Shown: positions 9,743-17,047 of the stretch, piece by piece
Layout: every line of letters starts with the position of its first letter
How positions within the stretch are numbered: position 1 is the first letter of the stretch
Source of the DNA: Sulfurovum sp. TSL1
GTDB taxonomy: Bacteria > Campylobacterota > Campylobacteria > Campylobacterales > Sulfurovaceae
Assembly: GCF_019972135.1 (NCBI RefSeq)
Contig: NZ_BPFI01000001.1
Location: 1,099,106-1,163,105 of the forward strand
Direction of reading: 5' to 3'
Length of the DNA: 64,000 bases
Notes under the pieces: generated by a model
Databases searched by the model: none
What the model was told of the DNA's origin: nothing
Seen by the model: only the letters and a program-made list of their open reading frames with translations
Program-made: the position numbers and the translations under genes

Positions 9743-10405
9743 TCATATTTGTCTAGAAAGTGTATATCCTATACCCTTCAGTGTGGTGATGAGATCTTCT
9801 TTTAGTACTTGACGAAGTCTATGTATCTCTGCCCGTATTATGGCATTATCTACAGGACTGTCATCCCAGGCATAGTGTCTAAGCATTTCAAAGTCAACCA
9901 CTTTGTTGATATTTTTTGCGAACAGATCCATGATCTGTAATTGTTTTTGTGTAAGTAACTGTGCTTCTCCATCAAACACTAGAGATTGATTCTCTGCATC
10001 ATAGCTGTACATTTTTGATATCTTTATAAGATCTTTTGCCCTTATGTCTGCCATTTTCAACAATCTGTCAATGTGCAAACTTAATTCTTTGAGATGAAAA
10101 GGTTTTTTCAGATAGTCATAGCAACCCAAGGCATAGGCCTGACTTATCTGCTCTATCTCTGTGATCGCAGAGATAAAGATCGTAGGCACATAGATCTTCT
10201 CTTTTTGCAGTCTATCAAGTAATGAGAGGCCATCCATACTTGGTGTGTTGATATCAAAGATAAAAAGGTCATAACTGTTCGAAGCTATATTCGCATAGGC
10301 TTCCTGCCCGTCTTCGAATGCTGTCACTTCAAAACCGCTATCTGACAAATACTCTTTGATAGCACCCTGGAGCATCAGCTCATCTTCAAGTAGTAATACT
10401 TTCAT
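9743..10405 (-). CDS. OmpR-family response regulator
   Basis: This 220-residue protein has an N-terminal receiver domain with acidic pocket E7/D8, phosphoacceptor D51 (FIFDINTPSMDG), a serine in the FISA switch position and K101 in the KKPF motif. A winged-helix DNA-binding domain (about 125-218) ends with LKGIGYTL. It overlaps the sensor-kinase gene by 20 bases, so the two form one unit. It is the obvious candidate to act at the direct repeats before the porin gene, and perhaps at other promoters of the acetate locus. The signal is unproven. Confidence 0.93.
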   Translation of the reverse strand: MKVLLLEDELMLQGAIKEYLSDSGFEVTAFEDGQEAYANIASNSYDLFIFDINTPSMDGLSLLDRLQKEKIYVPTIFISAITEIEQISQAYALGCYDYLKKPFHLKELSLHIDRLLKMADIRAKDLIKISKMYSYDAENQSLVFDGEAQLLTQKQLQIMDLFAKNINKVVDFEMLRHYAWDDSPVDNAIIRAEIHRLRQVLKEDLITTLKGIGYTLSRQI

Positions 10406-12050
10406 CCTGCTCCTTCTTTTTGAACCTGTAAGAGAATCGTGTCATCTCATCATCAGATCGTACTTCTATTTTAACATGTTCTTTTTGACATATCGTATAG
10501 ACGATCTCCAGTCCCAATCCAAAGCCACCCCGAACATCATTCTCCCGTTCGAATGGTTTGAAGATACGTTCCGTGTCTTCTATTTTGGGGGAACTGCCTA
10601 TAAACTCTAAAATAACCTCTTCCTGTTCTTCTTTCAGTACCACCTTTACCTCTGTACCCCGGTTGGCATACTTGATGGCGTTGGATAGATTGTTATCTAC
10701 AATGCGTTGCAGTTCTTCCGGACTAAAATGGACCCAAAGATCATGATCTATTTCTGTGATGATCCTATGTTGATTTCCCCATGCAATTTCAGAAAAAAAG
10801 TCCACTCTCTCTTCAAGAAATTCAGACATGTTCAAATGTTTTTTTCTATAGCTCACACGGTTTTTTTTGACCATATAACTCAAATCATCATAGATATTGG
10901 AGATGATCTTGCTTGCTGCTTCTATTTTGCTCAGATACCTGTTCGCCCCTTCTTTCATTTTAAACAGATCAATATGGGTCATGATCACTGCCAAAGGTGT
11001 ATTGATCTCATGAATAGAGTGTTTGATGAAACTGTCTTGCGCTTTTACCAGTGAAGCATTGAAATCTTTCTCCTGTTCCAGTAGGATATTCTGTTCAATC
11101 AGGTCTTTTGTTTTTTGTTCGACCTTTGATTCGAGTGTCAGGTTCAACTCTTTGAGTTTCTGTTTTCTTTCTTGAATAGCAGTGATCATGGTGTTGATAT
11201 AATGCACCATCTTTTTAAACTCAAAGAGCCGTATATTTTCTTCATCTATCTTTTCATACGTCGATGCGGCTTTTTCAAAATAACGGTTGAACAGTGAGAT
11301 CTCTTTGTTCAATATATGATTGGTGATGCGTATTCCTACCATCCCTACGATAAATAAAATAACGAGCAGGAGTACCATTTGAAGGGAATAGTGATTGAGT
11401 CTGTTCTTGAGTGTTTCCCTTTGGGTTTGAATCAGTTTTTCTACTTCATCGAGATAGACACCGGTTCCGACCATCCAACCCCAGGGTTCGAATGATTTCG
11501 CATAAGAGATCTTAGGGCTCAAAAGACCTGTAGTAGGCTTCAACCATTGATACTCAACAAATCCACCCTCTTTGGTCCGTGAGATATCTATAAGGTCTTT
11601 GATCACCATCACACCATTGGTATCTTTAGTCTCATAGAGGTTTTTACCTACGTTTTGTCTTTGGATAGGGTCAGAAAGTACCACACCGTTAAAATCATAA
11701 ACAAATATGTATCCTGTACCATCTTGACGTCCGTAAAGCTCTTCGATGGCATGAAGAATTTGTTTTTTTACCGTTGCTTCATCTTGTGCTTTATCTCTAT
11801 AGTCATAGGCATCATTGATAAAGTTGAGTACACGTGTGGTATCGAAAACGATCGTATCTTTTTGTTTTTGAATAAATTCGGCATGCATATTTTGCGCTTC
11901 CATTTCAAAATTCTGATACTCTTTATAGACAACGATAGCCGAAAAGACGACGATGACCATAAGCATCATAAGCATACCGGCCACATGGATACTTGCAATG
12001 GTTTTATTTTTTAAAAAATTGATCATACGCTCCATCTGCAGTAGCAGCAT
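10386..12050 (-). CDS. Cache-domain sensor histidine kinase
   Basis: This membrane kinase of up to 554 residues has a first membrane helix (about 20-42), a periplasmic single-Cache-type domain (about 50-205, with the DGTGYIFVYDFNG and GWMVGTGVY motifs), a second helix (about 224-243), a coiled-coil linker, and a kinase core. The phosphorylatable histidine is H347 in IHEINTPL, the N-box is DNNLSNAIK (about 452-460), and the G2 box is GGFGLGL. The G1 position reads EFIGSSPKI and lacks the usual DxGxG. The start is uncertain: in-frame ATGs at 12035 and 12026 follow, and only 12026 has a nearby GGAG. Cache domains of this type often bind small organic acids, which suits the acetate neighbourhood. 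Confidence 0.9.
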   Translation of the reverse strand: MLLLQMERMINFLKNKTIASIHVAGMLMMLMVIVVFSAIVVYKEYQNFEMEAQNMHAEFIQKQKDTIVFDTTRVLNFINDAYDYRDKAQDEATVKKQILHAIEELYGRQDGTGYIFVYDFNGVVLSDPIQRQNVGKNLYETKDTNGVMVIKDLIDISRTKEGGFVEYQWLKPTTGLLSPKISYAKSFEPWGWMVGTGVYLDEVEKLIQTQRETLKNRLNHYSLQMVLLLVILFIVGMVGIRITNHILNKEISLFNRYFEKAASTYEKIDEENIRLFEFKKMVHYINTMITAIQERKQKLKELNLTLESKVEQKTKDLIEQNILLEQEKDFNASLVKAQDSFIKHSIHEINTPLAVIMTHIDLFKMKEGANRYLSKIEAASKIISNIYDDLSYMVKKNRVSYRKKHLNMSEFLEERVDFFSEIAWGNQHRIITEIDHDLWVHFSPEELQRIVDNNLSNAIKYANRGTEVKVVLKEEQEEVILEFIGSSPKIEDTERIFKPFERENDVRGGFGLGLEIVYTICQKEHVKIEVRSDDEMTRFSYRFKKKEQDESITT

Positions 12051-12193
12051 GCATCAGTCTGTCCGACTTCACTGCCATACTGCTTTCAAATCATAACAAA
12101 AACCGGAAAACCTTTTTTTGACACAGGACCCGGTATATTAAGTTTTATTATAGATAAGATAATACCATGATTTGATAAACTCTTTATGATATT

Positions 12194-12199
12194 TATGAT
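12194..12199 (+). promoter_or_regulatory. Candidate -10 (TATGAT) for ppa
   Basis: TATGAT lies about 40 bases before the pyrophosphatase ATG, within AT-rich DNA, with a second TATGAT nine bases upstream. No -35 hexamer is clear, as is usual for Campylobacterota promoters. Transcription would begin near 12206, before the GGAGAT ribosome binding site. Confidence 0.4.
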
Positions 12200-12234
12200 A
12201 GAATCACCAAAATTTAACCTATGGAGATGTTCAA

Positions 12235-12753
12235 ATGGATATTACTAAGATCGGACCTGGCGAAAACCCAGATGCTGTAAAAGCAATTATAGAAGTACCA
12301 CTTAACTCAGCGATCAAATATGAAATAGACAAAGATTCAGGTGCTATTGAAGTAGATAGAGTACTTTACTCTGCTATGCACTACCCTGCAAACTACGGGT
12401 TTGTAGCCAATACATTGTCAGATGATGGTGACCCGGCTGATATTCTTGTAATGTGCGACTATCCGCTTCAAGCAGGTTCATACATCAAATGCAGACTTGT
12501 AGGTGTACTTATGACAGAAGATGAGAGTGGTGGAGATGAAAAACTTATCGCTGTCCCTACAGAAAAGATAGACCCGACATATAAAAACATTCAAGACCTG
12601 GGCGATGTTCCTGAGCATACACTGAACCGTATCAAAAATTTCTTTGAAACATACAAAATGCTTGAGCCTAACAAATGGGTAAAAGTTTCCGGTTTTCAAG
12701 ACAAGGCAGCGGCAACAGCTATCCTGGAAAAAGCGATCAAAAACTACAAATAA
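12235..12753 (+). CDS. ppa: Inorganic pyrophosphatase, family I
   Basis: This 172-residue cytoplasmic enzyme hydrolyses pyrophosphate to phosphate. It has the family I features: the E-rich N-terminal half, NYGFVANT (about 57-64), the metal-binding DDGDPADILVM block (about 64-74), and a lysine-containing KWVKVSGF near the C-terminus. Length matches bacterial hexameric enzymes. GGAGA precedes the ATG. It is the lone plus-strand gene between the acetate locus and the amidases. It serves general biosynthesis and would also remove the pyrophosphate made by Acs. Confidence 0.97.
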   Translation: MDITKIGPGENPDAVKAIIEVPLNSAIKYEIDKDSGAIEVDRVLYSAMHYPANYGFVANTLSDDGDPADILVMCDYPLQAGSYIKCRLVGVLMTEDESGGDEKLIAVPTEKIDPTYKNIQDLGDVPEHTLNRIKNFFETYKMLEPNKWVKVSGFQDKAAATAILEKAIKNYK

Positions 12754-12762
12754 TATATTTTC

Positions 12763-12785
12763 ATTCTCGGGATCTCCCCGGGAAT
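12763..12785. terminator. Bidirectional hairpin between ppa and amidase genes
   Basis: ATTCTCGGG and CCCGGGAAT form a nine-base-pair stem (one G-T pair) around ATCTC, exactly in the gap between two convergent genes. There is only a modest T-run on either side, so terminator strength is uncertain, but the position is right for both strands. Confidence 0.6.
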
Positions 12786-13556
12786 CTAAAATCCAATCTC
12801 TTTTTTTCTATTGTCCAAATACCTGTTCACCCCTTCAACAATACCCTCAGCGATCTCTTCCTGATAATCAGATGTAAAAAGTCTTTCACGCTCTTTGGGA
12901 TTTGTAAGATAACCAACTTCAACAAGTATAGAAGGTCTGCTGGCACCAACAAGTACATAAAATGGTGCGGGTCTGACACCGCCATCTTTCACGCCATCAT
13001 ACTCACTCTTTAAATGTTTCATAATATGATTTTGGACATCTATGGCAAGTTTATGCGACTGTATGATCTTCGGACCGTTCAATACAGCATCGATGATCAC
13101 CTCTTGACTTAACATATCCGTACCTTTTAGGACAGAAGCATTTTCTCTCGCAGCAATGCGTTGGGACTTTTTATCTCTTGTTTTTTGTAAAAAGTATGTC
13201 TCTACCCCTTCAACTTCATCAAAACGGCTTTTATCGCTAATGGCATTGGCATGGATGGAGATAAAGACCTTCGCATCTTTCCTGTCTGCGATTTTTGTCC
13301 GCTGTCCCAATGTCAAGAACCTGTCACGGTTTCTTGTAAGATAGACCTTGTACCCTTCACTTTTAAATTCTCTTTTAAGTTTTTTTGTGATTTGAAGTAC
13401 TAGATCTTTTTCTTTCTTGCTATCACACAATGCTCCACAATCATGCCCGCCATGTCCTGCATCTATGACGACAAGACTGTCTGACCTGTCAACATTGGGA
13501 CCACCACAGCCCACTAATAAAAGCAGCATAACCGATCCAACTATACGTTTTATCAT
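12786..13556 (-). CDS. N-acetylmuramoyl-L-alanine amidase, lipoprotein form
   Basis: This 256-residue Amidase_3 protein cleaves the amide bond between MurNAc and the stem peptide. It has a lipoprotein signal (LLLLVGC, acylated at about C17), then the catalytic domain directly: zinc ligands H35 (DAGHGGHD), E49 (KKEKDL) and H102 (SIHANAIS), and the late conserved LVEVGYLTNP segment. Unlike its neighbour it has no AMIN-like targeting domain. It closely resembles the catalytic half of the gene just upstream, including the same tail (NRKKEI), so the pair arose by tandem duplication. One copy would be anchored to a membrane, the other soluble in the periplasm. Confidence 0.94.
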   Translation of the reverse strand: MIKRIVGSVMLLLLVGCGGPNVDRSDSLVVIDAGHGGHDCGALCDSKKEKDLVLQITKKLKREFKSEGYKVYLTRNRDRFLTLGQRTKIADRKDAKVFISIHANAISDKSRFDEVEGVETYFLQKTRDKKSQRIAARENASVLKGTDMLSQEVIIDAVLNGPKIIQSHKLAIDVQNHIMKHLKSEYDGVKDGGVRPAPFYVLVGASRPSILVEVGYLTNPKERERLFTSDYQEEIAEGIVEGVNRYLDNRKKEIGF

Positions 13557-13578
13557 CTCTTATCCTCTTTTAAACTCA

Positions 13579-14739
13579 TTATAAGTCGATCTCTTTTTTT
13601 CGATTGTGTAAATAGATATCTACGCCCTCGGCAATACCTTTGGCGATCAGTTCCTGATAACGTGGCGTAAAGAGTCTTTTTCGCTCTGTAGGATGTGAAA
13701 TATACCCAACTTCGACAAGTATGGAAGGTCTACTGGCACCCACAAGTACCCAGAAAGGTGCATGCCTCACGCCACCATCTCTTACACCTTTATACCTTGT
13801 GTGCAGATTGGTCATGATCCTTCGCTGCACATCAATCGCAAGCTTATTGGATTCAACGATCTTCGGTCCACAAAGTACCGAATCGATGACCACATTACGA
13901 CTCAGTTGGTTCATCCCTTTCAGTACGGCTTTATTCTCACGTTCTGCAATACGCTGAGATTTCGCATCTCTTGTATTTTGCAAGAAAAAGGTCTCAACGC
14001 CATGTATCTTGTTGCGTTTTCTTTTTGGCACAGAGTTCGCATGGATGGAGATGAACACCGCTGCATTATTCTTATCCGCGATTTTTGTACGCTGTGGAAG
14101 TTTTAAAAAATGATCCTTCCTGCGTGTCAGATGTACAGAGTAACCCTCTTTTTTCAATTGTCTTTCGAGTCTTTCTGATATTTGAAGCACAAGGTCTTTT
14201 TCCCTTTTCCCTCCCCCTATGGCACCAGTATCATGTCCACCGTGTCCTGCATCTATCACAATCAGTTTATCCCTGTTTGACCGGACCCATGTAGACTTTT
14301 TTGTCACTTTTTTATGAGGTTTCTTATACCGTTTGGCAGGAAGTACACTGCTATCTTTAGGCAAGGAAATATGATAACTGTTATTTGAAAAAAACGGTTG
14401 ATAAGCTATAGGTTTCGAAGCCCCATACCCTGTGATCACCACACGTACGGTATCGGTCTTGTTTTGAGCCAGTCGTACATGTGGTCCCAGTCCCAGCGGT
14501 ACACGGCTATGCGCAATACGTGTATTTGTAAAGTCGTAGATTTCTCGAGGGGGATTGCTGAGTGTAAAATGTTTGACACTCTTTTTATTAAAATTTTTAG
14601 AAAACAAAAGACGCAGTTCATCTTTTTTTACTATAGCCTTCTGTAACATGTTCCCACCGGAGAACAGTAGTGTATTCAGTAGCAGCAGTAAAAGAAAAAC
14701 CCTACTAAACTTAGGCATAATTTTACTTATCTTCTCCAT
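13579..14739 (-). CDS. N-acetylmuramoyl-L-alanine amidase with AMIN-like domain
   Basis: This protein of up to 386 residues has a signal peptide, an AMIN-like beta domain (about 31-125), a basic Lys/Pro-rich linker (about 135-150) and an Amidase_3 domain with zinc ligands H166, E180 and H233. The AMIN domain usually directs septal amidases to peptidoglycan or the division site. The gene overlaps the end of the nitronate monooxygenase gene by 17 bases if it starts at 14739. An ATG at 14718, four bases after that stop, gives a cleaner signal peptide (MPKFSRVFLLLLL) and may be the true start. EnvC, FtsX and FtsE, the known activators of this enzyme type in E. coli, are encoded about 6 kb away on the same strand. 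Confidence 0.94.
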   Translation of the reverse strand: MEKISKIMPKFSRVFLLLLLLNTLLFSGGNMLQKAIVKKDELRLLFSKNFNKKSVKHFTLSNPPREIYDFTNTRIAHSRVPLGLGPHVRLAQNKTDTVRVVITGYGASKPIAYQPFFSNNSYHISLPKDSSVLPAKRYKKPHKKVTKKSTWVRSNRDKLIVIDAGHGGHDTGAIGGGKREKDLVLQISERLERQLKKEGYSVHLTRRKDHFLKLPQRTKIADKNNAAVFISIHANSVPKRKRNKIHGVETFFLQNTRDAKSQRIAERENKAVLKGMNQLSRNVVIDSVLCGPKIVESNKLAIDVQRRIMTNLHTRYKGVRDGGVRHAPFWVLVGASRPSILVEVGYISHPTERKRLFTPRYQELIAKGIAEGVDIYLHNRKKEIDL

Positions 14740-15832
14740 TCATCAATTTATCCATCAGCTCTTTCACTGTAATGATCTCTGTAAGACGATACCCGTTGGC
14801 ACCTGTAAAAAAGAGTCCGGTCTCTTTGATACCGTCATATGCATCGGTCAGTCTGTCTGCTATACAATACCCTACAATTTTCGCTTCTACACCACGATGA
14901 CACGGGGCAACACAGTTTGAAATACAGGCTACTTTTGGTGCTGTTCCTTTTTCTATATCTTCATGAAGCTGTGTTTTTACACCACGGGCAGGATACCCTA
15001 CCGGTGATTTAAAGAGTTTGATATCCTCTTCTTTGGCATTGATGATAATATCTTTCATCACTTGACTTGCATCACATTCCACTGTACCTATGAAACGTGT
15101 ACCCATTTGTACGCCATCTGCACCCAGTTCCATCATTTTGACAATATCATCATGGTCCCAAACACCACCCGCAGCGATAATAGGCATAGAACCCCAGTTC
15201 TTGGCTTCCTCAACGACAGGAGGCAGGATCGCTTCCAATTGATTTTCAGGCATGAAGCACTCTTCATACTTAAAGCCCTGGTGCCCGCCGCTAAGCGGTC
15301 CTTCAACAATGACAGCATCAGGAAGTCTGTCATGTGTTTTTTTCCAACGGCGACATAATATACGCAGTGCTTTGGCCGTAGAAACAATGGGGACCAAAGC
15401 CACATCAGGATAATTCTTCGTTGCTTCAGGCATCGTGAGAGGCAAACCTGCACCGGTGATGATAATATTTGCACCAGCCTTACATGCATCTTCGACCACA
15501 CGGTTGTATTCACTTTGTGCATAGAGTACATTCGCCGCCAAAGGTTTATCCCCACAGATCTTTCTTGCATTCTCAAATATTTTTTTCAGTGCAGTATAAG
15601 AGTAAAAGTTGATCGCTTCAAGTGGTCTGTGCTCTTTACCTACCATCTCTTTATCATCAAGATATTTTCTATTTTTATAGACACCTGTTCCCACAGCAGA
15701 GATGACACCCAGACCACCCTCTTTTGAAACAGTTCCGGCTAACTGATCCCATGATATACCCACACCCATACCACCTTGCACGATAGGTTTTTCAATGGTA
15801 TATTTTCCGATTTTCAAAGATTTAAATGCCAC
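14723..15832 (-). CDS. Nitronate monooxygenase / NPD-type flavoprotein
   Basis: This 369-residue FMN-dependent TIM-barrel protein belongs to the 2-nitropropane dioxygenase family, which oxidises alkyl nitronates. It has the N-terminal PIVQGGMGVG, the catalytic-histidine segment GPLSGGHQGF, and the flavin phosphate-binding segment AAGGVWDHDDI. A less usual cysteine cluster (C303, C307, C311, C323) sits near the C-terminus. The start is GTG, sharing its G with the tyrS stop codon (TAGTG), with AAGGTG five bases before. An enoyl-reductase (FabK-like) role is an alternative, although FabK proteins are usually shorter. Confidence 0.88.
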   Translation of the reverse strand: MAFKSLKIGKYTIEKPIVQGGMGVGISWDQLAGTVSKEGGLGVISAVGTGVYKNRKYLDDKEMVGKEHRPLEAINFYSYTALKKIFENARKICGDKPLAANVLYAQSEYNRVVEDACKAGANIIITGAGLPLTMPEATKNYPDVALVPIVSTAKALRILCRRWKKTHDRLPDAVIVEGPLSGGHQGFKYEECFMPENQLEAILPPVVEEAKNWGSMPIIAAGGVWDHDDIVKMMELGADGVQMGTRFIGTVECDASQVMKDIIINAKEEDIKLFKSPVGYPARGVKTQLHEDIEKGTAPKVACISNCVAPCHRGVEAKIVGYCIADRLTDAYDGIKETGLFFTGANGYRLTEIITVKELMDKLMNGEDK

Positions 15833-17031
15833 TACTTCACCTTCACTTTTGCAAACTTTCTTTTTCCTACCTGTAGGATATACTCTCCTACTGCAAGATT
15901 TAACTTGTCGTCAGATATCTTTTTCTGATCAATGCTCACTGCATTTTGTTTAATATCTCTTCTTGCTTGAGAGGTAGAAGGTTCAATACCCGCATCTACC
16001 AATGCTTTGCATATCCAGATACCCTCTTCTACTTCTACTTCAATCATATCTGTTGGGAGTTGGTTCGATTTAAAGACATTATCAAACTCTCCTTTGGCTA
16101 GTGTAGCCAACTCTTCATTATAAAACCTTGTAACCAGTTCAAGTGCCAGATTTTCCTTCACTGTTTTAGGGTGAAGTGTGCCCTTTTGGACATCCTCATT
16201 CATCGTAGATATCTCTTCAAGTGATCTTTCACTTAAAAGTTCATAATAGCGCCACATCAATTCATCTGATACGGAAAGTGTTTTGGCATAGATATCTTTC
16301 GGCTCTTCAGTAATACCAATGTAGTTGTTCAAAGACTTGCTCATCTTCTGTACACCATCCAGTCCTTCCAGGATCGGCATCATAAGCACCGCTTGTTCTT
16401 TTCCTACATTGTAAACACGCTGAAGGTGTCTTCCCATTAAAAGGTTGAACTTCTGATCTGTTCCGCCAATCTCAATATCGCTCTTAAGTTCCACAGAATC
16501 ATACCCCTGAAGCAGTGGGTATAAAAATTCTGAGATAGAGATACTCTGTTCATTTTTAAAACGTTTGGTAAAATCATCACGCTCAAGCATACGTGCTACA
16601 CTAAATGTTGTTGTCAATGCAACCATCCCTGCAGCACCCAATTGATTGAGCCAGGTAGAGTTAAATACGACTTCTGTCCTGCTCTCATCAAGAATATTAA
16701 ACACCTGTTCCTGGTACGTTTTTGCATTGGCCATGATCGTCTCGTTATCGAGTACTTTTCTTGTTTCACTCTTACCGGTAGGATCCCCTATCGTTGCCGT
16801 AAAGTCACCGATGAGAAGCTGTACCCTTCCACCGTGGTTTTGAAATGTTCTAAGCTTTTGAAGAAGGACAGTATGCCCCAAGTGCAAATCGGCACCGGTA
16901 GGGTCAAATCCTGCCTTGACGGTATAGGTACTGCCATCCTCATAATATTTTGAAACCAATTTCTCAATACGTTCCATATCTATCACTTCTGCAGTACCTC
17001 TGCTGATCTCTTCTAATGCCTTTTGTACCAT
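15832..17031 (-). CDS. tyrS: Tyrosyl-tRNA synthetase
   Basis: This 399-residue class I synthetase charges tRNA-Tyr. The HLGH signature lies at about residues 50-53, KMSKS at about 234, and a C-terminal S4 RNA-binding domain follows from about 340. The length fits the longer TyrZ-like bacterial form. It sits 16 bases after spoT and is followed by the nitronate monooxygenase gene with overlapping stop and start codons. Confidence 0.98.
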   Translation of the reverse strand: MVQKALEEISRGTAEVIDMERIEKLVSKYYEDGSTYTVKAGFDPTGADLHLGHTVLLQKLRTFQNHGGRVQLLIGDFTATIGDPTGKSETRKVLDNETIMANAKTYQEQVFNILDESRTEVVFNSTWLNQLGAAGMVALTTTFSVARMLERDDFTKRFKNEQSISISEFLYPLLQGYDSVELKSDIEIGGTDQKFNLLMGRHLQRVYNVGKEQAVLMMPILEGLDGVQKMSKSLNNYIGITEEPKDIYAKTLSVSDELMWRYYELLSERSLEEISTMNEDVQKGTLHPKTVKENLALELVTRFYNEELATLAKGEFDNVFKSNQLPTDMIEVEVEEGIWICKALVDAGIEPSTSQARRDIKQNAVSIDQKKISDDKLNLAVGEYILQVGKRKFAKVKVK

Positions 17032-17047
17032 TTTTACTTACCCTTGT

